Below are positions 1-8,072 of a stretch of 17,647 nucleotides of DNA, in pieces. The DNA lies in assembly GCA_036702855.1 (NCBI GenBank), contig DATNQF010000070.1, positions 1 through 17,647 on the forward strand. Direction: 5' to 3'. Position 1 is the first letter of the stretch; every line of letters starts with the position of its first letter. The translations under genes were made by a program, and so were the position numbers. The notes beneath the pieces are model-generated. The model was given only the letters and a program-made list of their open reading frames with translations, was not told the DNA's origin and searched no databases. The stretch is from JACVSF01 sp036702855 (GTDB lineage: Bacteria > Cyanobacteriota > Cyanobacteriia > Phormidesmidales > Phormidesmidaceae).

Positions 1-2651
1 TTCTCGCGGAACCGCTTCGAAGCCTCCTCCCAGTGGGCCGCCACCCACAAGGGCTGATTCTGGACGGTAGGCCAGTTTCCTGCTTCCTGACAAGCTTGCT
101 GAATGACCCACTCGCCAATGCTCGAAATTAGACCTGTTTCTTCAGCGACGGGGATAAACTCGACTGGGCTGATCTCCCCGATATCAGGATTTGTCCAGCG
201 CAGCAGTGCTTCTGCTCCCACAGTGTGGCCTTGCGTGAGATCCACAAAGGGCTGATACACCAGGCGAAACTCTTGGTTGTCTAGGGCGCGACGTAGATAG
301 CTGGTGATGAGGTGCCGTCGTTGAGCTGCCTGGTTCATGCCTAACTCAAAAAACTTGAAGGCGTTACGCCCAGTATTTTTGGCGTTGTACAGCGCAATTT
401 CGGCGTTACGCAGCAAAACGCCGGGGCTATCTCCGTCTGTGGGGTAAGTCACAATTCCCATGCTGGCAGAGAGAAAGCATTCTTCAGAGCCTAGGTAGTA
501 AGGCCGCTCCAACTGGACCAGCACCTCATGAGCGAGATCGGTTACCCCTGCCAAGGTGTTTAACCCTGGCAGCAGCAGCAAAAATTCATCTCCTCCTAGA
601 CGGGCAGCCGTGTCGCTTTTGCAGAGGCAGTGTTGAAGGCGCTGGGCTGCTTGGGCTAACAAAATGTCGCCTACGTCGTGGCCTAGGGTTTCGTTGATTG
701 TCTTGAAGTTATCTAGATCTACGAGCAGGAGGGCGACGTACTCCTGATCTTTCTCGGCCTGGTTGAGGGCCTGTCGCAAACGATCAAAAGCTAAAGCTCG
801 GTTGGGCAGGGCCGTGAGTAGGTCAAAGTTGGTTTGATACGCCAACATTTCAACCGTTTCTTTGTGCAGAGTGATGTCTTCTTTGACCCCTATGTAGTGG
901 GTAATGTTGCCCTGGCAATCCTTGATAGGGGAGATGGCAGCTTTTTCCCAAAATAGTTCGCCAGCTTTGGTGCGGTTGTGGAATTCACCGTACCAGGCCT
1001 GCCCGGCTCGAATAGTGGCCCAAAGCTGGCGGTAAAGGTCAGGAGATGTGTGGCCGGACTGTAGAAGACGAGGGTTTTGTCCCTTCACTTCGTCTAGCGT
1101 GTAGCCTGTGACTTTTTCAAACCGTGAGTTAACGTACTCGATGTTGCCTTGGGCGTCGGTAATCATGATGGAGGCCGGACTTTGTTCGCAAGCTTCCGAA
1201 AGAATGTGTAAATGTTCCTCAGCCCGCTTGCGATCGCTAATATCTAGAAGCACGCCATCTAAGCAAAGTAGGTGCCCCTCAGCGTCCCAGTAGCCTTGAC
1301 CTTGGTCTGATATCCAGCGGATTTCGCCGTCAGCGGTGAGGCAACGATACTCCGCGTAGAAGGGCTGTCGCCGTGCGATCGCACGGGCAATGGTCACTTC
1401 GACTGCATCTCGATCGTCGGGGTGAAGCATGCTGGCAAAACTACGGCGCTCATTCCCAACGAAGTCCTGGGCTGGGTAGCCAGTCAGTGCTTCAATGCCT
1501 TGGCTGATAAATTGCACCGTCCAATCTTGATCCATCAAGCAGCGGTAAACAGCTCCTGGTAGGTTGGTAACGACGGTACGAAAGCGTTCTTCGCTAATTT
1601 GTAATGCCTCTTCTGTCGCCTTGCGCTCTGTAACGTTCTCGACAATGCCCAGCGCTTCCCGGATGTTGCCCTCTGCATCCCGCAGTACAGTGCTTCTCAA
1701 ATTGACCCAAAGAACGGCTCCTTGTTTGGTGATGTAGCGCTTCTCGAACGAGAGGGTACTTCGCCTTCCCTGGATCACCTCAGACACCAGGGCTACTTCT
1801 CGTTCGATGTCATCGGGATGGGTGATATCTAAAGGAGTGAGGAACCTCAGTTCCTCAAGGGTGTAACCAACCATTTGGCAAAAAGCTTGGTTCGCCTGAG
1901 TAAATCGATTGTCCTTTGGTTCGCACATAGCCATTCCAAAGGGGGCTTCTTCAAAAAACTGAAGTAATCGCGCTTCGCTGGTCGTTAGGGCCGCTTCCAC
2001 TTGCTGCTGGGCAGAAAGAATCCCAGGAATATTGGTTAGAAGTTGCTGGTACTGCTGCTCACAGTGGTGCAGGGCTGTGCTGATGGCTCGATGTTGGGTA
2101 ATGTCGGTGCAGAGAAGCAAGGTGCCAATCACCTGTCCAGCGTCATCGCGCAGGCGGTGGAACTGAACCTCCATGCAGAGCGAACTATGGGGGAGATGTT
2201 GGTAAATTTCGTGCTGTTCACAATCCTGCGTAAGCTGGGCGGCAACTGTAGTCAACCAACTTAGTGTGGGAACTGGAGCCGAAGCAGGGGTCAGGGACAG
2301 CGGCTGACAGGGAAAGGCTGCGAATTGCTTTAGTAGGGGACGTGCGATCTCATTGGCTGCCTCGACTTGGTGTCGTCTGTCCAGCAAAATGACTGCGCTG
2401 GGAAGATGCTCAAAGGCTCTGAAATATTTTTGAGTTGTGTCTGGGGTTGGTTCAGCCGAATTGTTCGAGAGGTGCTTAGCAGTTGCCGTTGACTCCCTGA
2501 AGCCAACCCCAGAAAGCTTTTCAACCAAAGTGTTTACGGATCTCCTGGGCAGACAAAAATAGGAATGCCCTGCACTTTGCCACAGCCGCTTTACCAACCA
2601 TGCTTTGCAGCTAGCAATCCAATGGTGAAGTGGCTGAAAGTCGGTAGGCAT
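1..2651 (-). CDS. PAS-domain GGDEF-EAL signalling protein (cyclic di-GMP type), C-terminus cut by window
   Basis: One uninterrupted frame of 883 codons runs from an ATG at 2651 off the left edge. A degenerate PAS-like region lies at about residues 73-185. Three clearer PAS/PAC units follow at about 219-347, 350-478 and 480-603. A GGDEF domain spans about 604-768 with an intact RLGGDEF at 684-690, so diguanylate cyclase activity is plausible. The inhibitory-site position reads CKSD instead of RxxD, so product inhibition at that site is probably absent. The EAL domain begins near 784 and has EALLR at 814-818. Near 870, where the family normally has an NLS-type motif carrying the metal-binding Asn, the sequence reads VAAHWEEASKRFRE. 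The rest of EAL is outside the window. No transmembrane segment is evident, so the protein is probably cytoplasmic and senses a signal through its PAS domains. The ATG is preceded by GGGGAAGGAGA, with unusually short spacing. That sequence lies in an inverted repeat. Confidence 0.93.
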   Translation of the reverse strand, partial: MPTDFQPLHHWIASCKAWLVKRLWQSAGHSYFCLPRRSVNTLVEKLSGVGFRESTATAKHLSNNSAEPTPDTTQKYFRAFEHLPSAVILLDRRHQVEAANEIARPLLKQFAAFPCQPLSLTPASAPVPTLSWLTTVAAQLTQDCEQHEIYQHLPHSSLCMEVQFHRLRDDAGQVIGTLLLCTDITQHRAISTALHHCEQQYQQLLTNIPGILSAQQQVEAALTTSEARLLQFFEEAPFGMAMCEPKDNRFTQANQAFCQMVGYTLEELRFLTPLDITHPDDIEREVALVSEVIQGRRSTLSFEKRYITKQGAVLWVNLRSTVLRDAEGNIREALGIVENVTERKATEEALQISEERFRTVVTNLPGAVYRCLMDQDWTVQFISQGIEALTGYPAQDFVGNERRSFASMLHPDDRDAVEVTIARAIARRQPFYAEYRCLTADGEIRWISDQGQGYWDAEGHLLCLDGVLLDISDRKRAEEHLHILSEACEQSPASIMITDAQGNIEYVNSRFEKVTGYTLDEVKGQNPRLLQSGHTSPDLYRQLWATIRAGQAWYGEFHNRTKAGELFWEKAAISPIKDCQGNITHYIGVKEDITLHKETVEMLAYQTNFDLLTALPNRALAFDRLRQALNQAEKDQEYVALLLVDLDNFKTINETLGHDVGDILLAQAAQRLQHCLCKSDTAARLGGDEFLLLLPGLNTLAGVTDLAHEVLVQLERPYYLGSEECFLSASMGIVTYPTDGDSPGVLLRNAEIALYNAKNTGRNAFKFFELGMNQAAQRRHLITSYLRRALDNQEFRLVYQPFVDLTQGHTVGAEALLRWTNPDIGEISPVEFIPVAEETGLISSIGEWVIQQACQEAGNWPTVQNQPLWVAAHWEEASKRFRE

Positions 2652-2716
2652 TCTCCTTCCCCTGTCTTCATTAATGGGCTTAGTTTGCCCATTCAAAGAG
2701 TTGGGGAAGGAGAATG
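2649..2716 (-). promoter_or_regulatory. Nested hairpin covering the ribosome binding site and start codon of the GGDEF-EAL gene
   Basis: CATTCTCCTTCCCC at 2649-2662 is the perfect reverse complement of GGGGAAGGAGAATG at 2703-2716. Inside lies a second perfect 7-bp stem, AATGGGC (2673-2679) with GCCCATT (2687-2693), around a 7-base loop. In the minus-strand transcript the 3' arm is exactly the purine-rich Shine-Dalgarno-like stretch plus the ATG of the GGDEF-EAL gene, and the 5' arm is its perfect complement. The inverted repeat is seen directly. Control of translation is inference. It could instead act as an intercistronic terminator or RNA-processing site after the 100-residue gene, but no U-tract follows it. 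Confidence 0.6.
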
Positions 2717-2747
2717 ACAGATTAAAAATTGCTACTAAATGAGGCGT

Positions 2748-3050
2748 TTATTGCTCTTGGATCAGGCGGAGGTAGTTTTGCTTGAGCTGCAAGTGACTCT
2801 CGCTAAGTTGCTCAGAAAGATGCTTCTCGACTTGACACAGCTCCTGCCAGAAGAGAGTTGAACGTTGCGATCGCAAATATTCCCGCCAAAGAACTGCCAG
2901 AAGGTCAGCCGCAGGGGAATGCTGCCCCTGTAGTTCCTGGTGTAGGCGCTCGAAAACGGCTTGAGCTTCCGAATGCTGCTCGACAGTTTGCGCTAACTTG
3001 ATGGCTTCTTGAAGAGCCTCTCCGAGAGAAGGGGCAACTGCGCTTTTCAT
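2748..3050 (-). CDS. Small conserved-type hypothetical protein (100 aa)
   Basis: I do not recognise a named family. The 100-residue product is soluble, Gln/Glu/Leu-rich and probably all-helical. It contains a WREYLRSQRS segment near residues 55-64 and ends in LKQNYLRLIQEQ, a heptad-like amphipathic helix. It has no signal peptide, membrane segment or cysteine-based metal motif. The ATG at 3050 has no strong Shine-Dalgarno sequence. The frame is believable because it is long for its position, has a HIP1 site inside, lies between trpS and the GGDEF-EAL gene and has no competing frame. It reads toward the GGDEF-EAL gene in the same frame. Only its TAA (2748-2750) interrupts the open frame between the two, so they may share a transcript. 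Its start is divergent from trpS. Confidence 0.65.
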   Translation of the reverse strand: MKSAVAPSLGEALQEAIKLAQTVEQHSEAQAVFERLHQELQGQHSPAADLLAVLWREYLRSQRSTLFWQELCQVEKHLSEQLSESHLQLKQNYLRLIQEQ

Positions 3051-3087
3051 AAATAATTGTGTTCCAACAGGAGATAAAAACGAAAGA

Positions 3088-3114
3088 TTGAAGCTTCCAG
3101 TGTTCTTATAGAAT
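3088..3114 (+). promoter_or_regulatory. Possible trpS promoter in the 102-bp divergent intergenic region
   Basis: The region 3051-3152 separates the divergent 100-residue gene and trpS and must hold both promoters. TTGAAG at 3088-3093 and TAGAAT at 3109-3114 resemble -35 and -10 boxes, but their 15-bp spacing is short. TATACA at 3129-3134 is an alternative -10. No operator or leader structure is obvious. Confidence 0.25.
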
Positions 3115-3152
3115 CTTCACAGTGATCATATACATACACCCGACACATACTC

Positions 3153-4163
3153 ATGGGCAAGCAGCGCATTCTCTCTGGCATCCAGCCAACCGGCAATCTG
3201 CACCTAGGCAACTACCTAGGAGCTATCCGCAACTGGGTGGAGTTGCAGGAGGAATACGATGCCTTTTTGTTCATGGCTGATCTGCACGCCATTACCGTGC
3301 CCCACGACCCGACCCAACTGGCCGAGAACACCTATAAAGCAGCAGCAACCTATATCGCTTGCGGAATTGACCCTGACAAAGCCACCATTTTTGTCCAGTC
3401 TCACTTATCTGAGCACGCGGAACTGGCTTGGTTGTTTAACTGCATCACGCCTCTTAACTGGCTGGAGCGGATGATTCAGTTCAAAGAGAAGGCAATCAAA
3501 CAGGGGGAAAACGTCAGCATTGGGCTGCTCGACTATCCAGTGCTTCAGGCCGCAGACATTCTTCTGTACGAGCCGGACTTGGTGCCAGTGGGAGAAGACC
3601 AAAAGCAGCATCTAGAACTGACGCGCGACATTGCAGCTCGGTTAAATTTTCAGTTTGGCAGCGAGGAAACCCCCGTCCTCAAGATTCCTGAGCCGATGAT
3701 TCGGGAAGTAGGGGCGCGGGTGATGAGCCTAACGGATGGCACCAAAAAAATGTCGAAGTCTGATCCCTCGGATCAAAGCCGCATCGACCTGACGGATGCA
3801 CCCGAAGATATTGTTCGCAAAATCAAGCGGGCTAAGACCGACCCTCAACGAGGGTTGGAGTTTGGCAACCCGGAGCGGCCTGAGTGTAACAACCTCTTGG
3901 GCCTTTACACGCTGCTGTCTGGCAAGACCAAGACAGCAGTGGCTGAGGAGTGCAAGGAAATGGGCTGGGGGCAGTTTAAGCCCTTGCTTGCAGAAACAGC
4001 AGTAGCCGCATTGGAACCCATTCAGCAGAAGTACCAAGAACTGATGGCTGATCGCACCTATCTAGAAAGCGTGTTGCGGCAGGGGAATGAGCGGGCGCGT
4101 GCGATCGCATCTCAAACCTTGACGAAGGTGAAAGATGCCCTAGGTTACTCCAGACCGCTGTAG
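3153..4163 (+). CDS. trpS: Tryptophanyl-tRNA synthetase
   Basis: This cytoplasmic class I aminoacyl-tRNA synthetase charges tRNA-Trp with tryptophan using ATP. The 336-residue length is normal for bacterial TrpS. The HIGH-type signature appears as PTGNLHLGNY at residues 12-21, close to the N-terminus as expected. The second signature, KMSKS, is at 199-203. Other family hallmarks are visible: ADLHAIT near 42-48, the VPVGEDQKQHLELTRDIA block at 144-161, and the DPSDQSRI segment just after KMSKS. No key residue appears to be missing. The ATG at 3153 places the signature correctly, although no strong Shine-Dalgarno sequence precedes it. The next gene starts 74 bp downstream on the same strand with no obvious metabolic link. 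I see no T-box or trp leader upstream, so no tryptophan-specific control is visible. Confidence 0.97.
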   Translation: MGKQRILSGIQPTGNLHLGNYLGAIRNWVELQEEYDAFLFMADLHAITVPHDPTQLAENTYKAAATYIACGIDPDKATIFVQSHLSEHAELAWLFNCITPLNWLERMIQFKEKAIKQGENVSIGLLDYPVLQAADILLYEPDLVPVGEDQKQHLELTRDIAARLNFQFGSEETPVLKIPEPMIREVGARVMSLTDGTKKMSKSDPSDQSRIDLTDAPEDIVRKIKRAKTDPQRGLEFGNPERPECNNLLGLYTLLSGKTKTAVAEECKEMGWGQFKPLLAETAVAALEPIQQKYQELMADRTYLESVLRQGNERARAIASQTLTKVKDALGYSRPL

Positions 4164-4237
4164 CAGGCATCACGGTATACTGACCAAACATAGCTGTGAG
4201 TTATTGGCAGCCCTAACCTTCTTCAAACTCCCCTTAA

Positions 4238-5233
4238 ATGACTGCTTTTCAGGATTGTTTGACTGCCCCACCCTTGGGCTATCGTTTTCGCACAGCTGCC
4301 CGAGCGGGCGAGTTTTTGGTGACAGCAGAGGTCATGCCGCCTAAAGGAGGCAACCCCCATCACATGCTTGAAATGGGGCGGCGACTCAAGGGACGGGTCC
4401 ATGCCGTTAACATCACAGACGGTAGCCGTGCGGTGCTGCGGATGTCGTCTCTTGCCTCAGCGGTACTGTTGCAGCAGGAGGGGATTGAAACGGTTTGCCA
4501 GATGGCCTGTCGTGATCGCAACGCTATTGCCCTCCAGGCTGATTTGATGGGGGCGCATGCTCTCGGCATTCGAAACCTTTTGGCCCTGACAGGAGATCCG
4601 ATCAAGGCTGGCGATCATCCAGAAGCGCGGCCTGTGTTTGATTTAGAGTCTGTCCGGTTGCTGAAGCTTGTCGGTCAACTTAATCAGGGCAGCGATGGCC
4701 ACGACCAAGCGTTACCGGATGGAGCGTTAGACCTTTTTGTGGGAGCGGCTGTTGATCCGCAATGCCGTAGTTGGTCAGGGCTTCAGCGTCGGTTTGAGCG
4801 CAAGGTTCAGGCCGGAGCGCAGTTTTTCCAGAGCCAGCTCATTTCTGACTTTGACCAGTTTGCAACTTTCATGGATAAGATTGCCGCTGGGTCGGATCGT
4901 CCGGTTTTAGCCGGGATTTTCCTTTTGAAGTCGGCGAAGAATGCCCTATTTATCAACCGGAACGTACCGGGTGTGCAGATTCCTCAGAGCGTAATTGATC
5001 GGCTGGCTGCGGCTGCGGATCCGCTACGAGAGGGTATGAAGATTGCGGCTGAGCAAGTGCAGGCAGCCCGCCAACTGTGTCAGGGCGTGCATATGATGGC
5101 GGTGCGACGGGAAGATCTTATCCCCGATATTCTGGACATGGCCGGGGTTCATCCAGTGATTCCCCTGACAAATTCCATGAATTTGCCGAATAACCAGAAT
5201 AACCATACGGGTTCACTAGCTCAGCCAGTGTAG
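4238..5233 (+). CDS. Methylenetetrahydrofolate reductase family protein
   Basis: This is a predicted cytoplasmic flavoprotein of the MTHFR (MetF) family, which reduces 5,10-methylene-tetrahydrofolate to 5-methyl-tetrahydrofolate for methionine synthesis. The 331 residues fit a single TIM-barrel domain, somewhat longer than E. coli MetF. FLVTAEVMPPKGG at 26-38 corresponds to the start of the barrel with its catalytic Glu (E31). NITDGSRA at 58-65 and MACRDRN at 89-95 follow. LLALTGDPIKAG at 114-125 carries the Asp (D120) expected near the flavin. The C-terminal part, with a PVLAGIF strand and a final GVHPVIP, also fits. The N-terminal motif differs from the enterobacterial form, so the redox partner (NADH or another) cannot be read from sequence. 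The ATG at 4238 has no strong Shine-Dalgarno sequence. The gene lies between trpS and an unrelated DUF4139 gene. Confidence 0.85.
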   Translation: MTAFQDCLTAPPLGYRFRTAARAGEFLVTAEVMPPKGGNPHHMLEMGRRLKGRVHAVNITDGSRAVLRMSSLASAVLLQQEGIETVCQMACRDRNAIALQADLMGAHALGIRNLLALTGDPIKAGDHPEARPVFDLESVRLLKLVGQLNQGSDGHDQALPDGALDLFVGAAVDPQCRSWSGLQRRFERKVQAGAQFFQSQLISDFDQFATFMDKIAAGSDRPVLAGIFLLKSAKNALFINRNVPGVQIPQSVIDRLAAAADPLREGMKIAAEQVQAARQLCQGVHMMAVRREDLIPDILDMAGVHPVIPLTNSMNLPNNQNNHTGSLAQPV

Positions 5234-5250
5234 AAAGGAGTTAATACGGT

Positions 5251-5310
5251 ATCCTTCGGCTGGTTATCAACGGTTCTGTTGCCTGCCCTGATGTCCTAAA
5301 GCCGGAGGAT
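5251..5310 (+). promoter_or_regulatory. Long-range stem in the leader of the DUF4139 gene
   Basis: ATCCTTCGGCT (5251-5261) pairs with AGCCGGAGGAT (5300-5310) over 11 positions with one G-U pair, enclosing a 38-base loop. It lies in the 105-bp gap between the MTHFR gene and the DUF4139 gene and ends 28 bases before the GTG start. I cannot match it to a known riboswitch class. It may be a weak terminator, an attenuator or chance. Confidence 0.3.
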
Positions 5311-5338
5311 CTCGGTAACCGAAGCGGAGAGACCGACT

Positions 5339-6976
5339 GTGGGAAGTTCTCAAGAGGCATCCCAGCCCCCATCAACTCAGGTTAGATCCACCATTGTAGC
5401 CGTCACGCTCTACCCCGATCAGGCAACGGTGACCCGTCGGGGGGCTGTGTATCTACTAGCAGGCACCCATACCTTAACCTTCTCACCCCTCCCGGCAACG
5501 TTGCGACCACAGACGGTCATGCTGCTCAGCCATAGCGAACGGCTGAGCTATCTGCGAGATGTGAGTGTACACGCTGTTGCCCCGACTCCCGATCCGCAAG
5601 CAGACGAGAAAGCCCTTCTAGAGTCCTTGCGGACCCTAGAAACAGCTTATCATCGGGCTAAAGACACGCTGACAGGCCTTTACCTTCAGCGCGACTTTTT
5701 ACAGGATTTGGCTCAGCGCACCCCCCGCACCTTTGCTGTGGGCCTAGCGCAGCAGCGGGTGAGCTTAGAGGATACAACTGCTCTGCTGCAATTTTTGGGG
5801 CAGACTCAGGAGCAACTTTTGGGTGCGATCGCACAGGCAGAGGCCCAGAAACATAGCCTTGATCGCCAGCTTCAAGCCGCTCGCCAGTCCTTGGAGACTC
5901 TAAAAAAACAGGCCAATCTCTGCTGCTATGCCGTAACCGTTCAGGTAGAGGTCTCCCAGACCGGGAATTACGAATTTGACCTGATCTACGGAGTGGAGGG
6001 CGTTTGTTGGAAACCGCATTACCGCATTCGCCTATTGACAGCAGAGAGTGCCTTACACCTGACCCGCTTGGCTTACATTGAGCAGGGAAGCGGTGAAGAC
6101 TGGTGTAATGTCGCTTTGACCCTCTCGACGGGGCGACCTCTCACTGCGATCGCACCCGAAGTGCCGCCTCAGTGGGTACTGTCACTGTCGCCCGAATTCA
6201 CTCGCAGAGGGACGGGTTCGCGAACGGTTTTTTCAACCCGCTCTCCGTCTCTGGAGGAAGCCTACCGTATGCTGGGTGCAGTGCCGGGGAGTGAGCTGCC
6301 ACCGATTAAGGATGTAAGGCCCTTGGGCAGTAGCTCTGAGAGAACGCATACTCTGGTTAGCCTGCAGATGCTGGAACGGCCAACCCTACCCCATCAGGAG
6401 CATCCCACTCTGATAGAGATTGACTGCCACACGCTCCCTTGTGAGTTGGTACGGTTAGCGTTGCCCCAAACCGCACCCCACCCTTATATTCGCGCACGCC
6501 TGTTTTCTACCCTAGAGGGGCTGCTGCCGGGGCCTGTGAAAGTGTTTCGGGATGAAGTCTATTTGGGTGAAATGGCAATGCCGACCCTGCACCCTGGGCA
6601 TCCTTTTACGCTTTCCTTTGGCCTAGACGATTCTATTCACTTGACTCATCAATTGGTAGAGCGCGAGGGGCCGAAACACCTACACAAAGCGGATTCCAAT
6701 ATTGCACCCCCTCGGCAGGAAGCTTTTAGATATTGCATTCATCTGCACAATGCTGGGACTGTGTCTCAGAACTGCCTAGTCATCGCGCAGGTTCCGGTCA
6801 GCCAGCACGATGAACTCCAGGTTGAGTTAACTCAGGCTGAACCCCCCATGTTGTCCTCTGAAAATGGGCAGTGTTGCTGGTCACTTTCGCTAGCTGCTGG
6901 AGCTGAGCAAACTCTGAATTATCAGTTCAAGGTGGAAAGTTCGAGCGATGCGGTGATTCTTGGACTGGACAATTGA
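5339..6976 (+). CDS. DUF4139 domain (MuiA-type, mucoidy inhibitor-like) protein
   Basis: The 545-residue protein has the architecture of the DUF4140-DUF4139 family, which includes proteins annotated as mucoidy inhibitor A. The molecular function is unknown. The N-terminal domain, about 18-118, begins with the typical beta-strand opening TIVAVTLYPDQATVTRRG. A helical, Gln-rich segment at about 85-195 is probably a coiled coil. The DUF4139 domain runs from about 200 to the C-terminus, with the characteristic WKPHYRIRL at 224-232 and a following GEDWCNVALTLSTGRP strand at 252-267. No signal peptide or transmembrane helix is visible, so a cytoplasmic location is inferred. The start is GTG at 5339: AGCGGAGAG lies just upstream at good spacing, and an in-frame stop (ATG-TCC-TAA at 5291-5299) rules out anything earlier. 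Two HIP1 sites lie inside. Confidence 0.82.
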   Translation: MGSSQEASQPPSTQVRSTIVAVTLYPDQATVTRRGAVYLLAGTHTLTFSPLPATLRPQTVMLLSHSERLSYLRDVSVHAVAPTPDPQADEKALLESLRTLETAYHRAKDTLTGLYLQRDFLQDLAQRTPRTFAVGLAQQRVSLEDTTALLQFLGQTQEQLLGAIAQAEAQKHSLDRQLQAARQSLETLKKQANLCCYAVTVQVEVSQTGNYEFDLIYGVEGVCWKPHYRIRLLTAESALHLTRLAYIEQGSGEDWCNVALTLSTGRPLTAIAPEVPPQWVLSLSPEFTRRGTGSRTVFSTRSPSLEEAYRMLGAVPGSELPPIKDVRPLGSSSERTHTLVSLQMLERPTLPHQEHPTLIEIDCHTLPCELVRLALPQTAPHPYIRARLFSTLEGLLPGPVKVFRDEVYLGEMAMPTLHPGHPFTLSFGLDDSIHLTHQLVEREGPKHLHKADSNIAPPRQEAFRYCIHLHNAGTVSQNCLVIAQVPVSQHDELQVELTQAEPPMLSSENGQCCWSLSLAAGAEQTLNYQFKVESSSDAVILGLDN

Positions 6977-7069
6977 TTTAAAAATCGGTGCAGGGGAGTA
7001 GGTGTCTGAGGTGGTCGTTGCTAGGCTAGGGAGAAGAAAGTTTCCTTGCCCCTTATATTCCCTGCTGCT

Positions 7070-8056
7070 ATGCCGACCTATCCGGGAATTTCTAGCGATG
7101 CCTTTCGTCATCCCCTTGATCGTCAGGCCGAGGAGGCTTTAAGAGGACTGCCCGGATTTGATCTGGTCTCGCGAAAATTTGTTGAACTGGTTTACGAGCG
7201 GCCTCAATTTGTTTACTTGATGGGCAATGCAATTCAGGTCGGCCCTTGCCAGTACTCAACTCTCTACCACCTGTTTCGAGAGTGCATTCATGGGCTCGAT
7301 TTGCGGCCTGAACCCATTTTGTTTGTTGTGCAAAATCCGGTAGCAAACAGCTACTCTCTGGGAGAAGAGCATCCCTGTGTCGTGCTCCATACTGGCCTGA
7401 TAGATCTGCTAGAGCCTGAGGAAATTAAAGCAGTCCTAGCCCACGAATTAGGTCATATCAAATGCGGCCATACGACCCTGACTCAGATGGCGCTCTGGGC
7501 TATGAACACAGCTTCTATGCTGGGCGATCTAACCTTTGGCATTGGCAATATGGTTGGCAGTGGCCTGATTTACGCCTTTTATGAGTGGCAGCGAATGGCG
7601 GAGTTGTCGTGCGATCGCGCTTCTCTATTGATGATGGATGACTGGCGATTTGTGATGCAGACCATGATGAAGGTGGCAGGCGGCAGCCATCGCTTTGCCC
7701 ACGAGCTAAGCTTCGACGAATTTGAGCGGCAAGCTGAGCAGTATCAAAATCTTGATGCCCACGGGCTGAACCAGGTTTATAAATTTTTGCTCTATAACGG
7801 TACCCCGAATGGAATGCTAAGCCATCCTTTTCCGGTAGAGCGGTTGCATCACTTGAAACAGTGGGCCAACTCTGAAGAGTACCGCCAGATCAGAGCGGGC
7901 AATTATCGGAGGACGACGGTTGCTTCGTCTAATCCTGCTCGCTCCACAAGTTCTGATAGCCCCAGCGAAGTCACCCGCCTGCGTCGGGAGCTGGCAGATC
8001 TCCAGCGTGAACTCAACACCCTGCGGCAGGACAATTCCTCAAAATCGAGCTTGTGA
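7070..8056 (+). CDS. M48-family zinc metalloprotease
   Basis: A 328-residue protein of the Ste24/HtpX-like M48 peptidase family. The catalytic zinc motif HELGH is at 125-129, inside AVLAHELGHIKCGHT. The third zinc ligand is probably Glu178 in AELSCD (177-182), the conserved family position. A hydrophobic stretch between them (about 139-168, ending in ALWAMNTAS...IYAFYEW) could be a membrane-associated hairpin, but no classical multi-pass membrane domain precedes the protease domain. The C-terminus (about 275-328) is Ser/Thr-rich and ends in a short heptad-like helix, VTRLRRELADLQRELNTLRQ, a likely coiled coil. I chose ATG 7070, giving MPTYPGISSDAFRHP. A TTG at 7046 would add eight residues without a better ribosome site. 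Only 16 bp separate it from the following glycosyltransferase, so the two are probably co-transcribed. Its substrates are unknown. Confidence 0.88.
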   Translation: MPTYPGISSDAFRHPLDRQAEEALRGLPGFDLVSRKFVELVYERPQFVYLMGNAIQVGPCQYSTLYHLFRECIHGLDLRPEPILFVVQNPVANSYSLGEEHPCVVLHTGLIDLLEPEEIKAVLAHELGHIKCGHTTLTQMALWAMNTASMLGDLTFGIGNMVGSGLIYAFYEWQRMAELSCDRASLLMMDDWRFVMQTMMKVAGGSHRFAHELSFDEFERQAEQYQNLDAHGLNQVYKFLLYNGTPNGMLSHPFPVERLHHLKQWANSEEYRQIRAGNYRRTTVASSNPARSTSSDSPSEVTRLRRELADLQRELNTLRQDNSSKSSL

Positions 8057-8072
8057 ACTTATAGCGTTGCCT

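Noticed and set aside
2651..3050. One gene split by a nonsense mutation (100-residue frame plus GGDEF-EAL)
   Set aside because: The 100-residue product looks complete, with a normal helical ending, and the downstream frame has its own ATG. A shared frame over 32 codons is not unusual.
5234..5338. Possible riboswitch ahead of the DUF4139 gene
   Set aside because: Only one long-range stem is clear, and no conserved box of the cobalamin, THF or SAM riboswitches was recognisable. It is kept only as a weak leader stem.
7920..8072. Upstream extension of the glycosyltransferase starting at 7920
   Set aside because: It would overlap the protease coding end by over 130 bp, and the added residues do not resemble the family. 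ATG 8073 gives the typical MRILFLHPNF opening.
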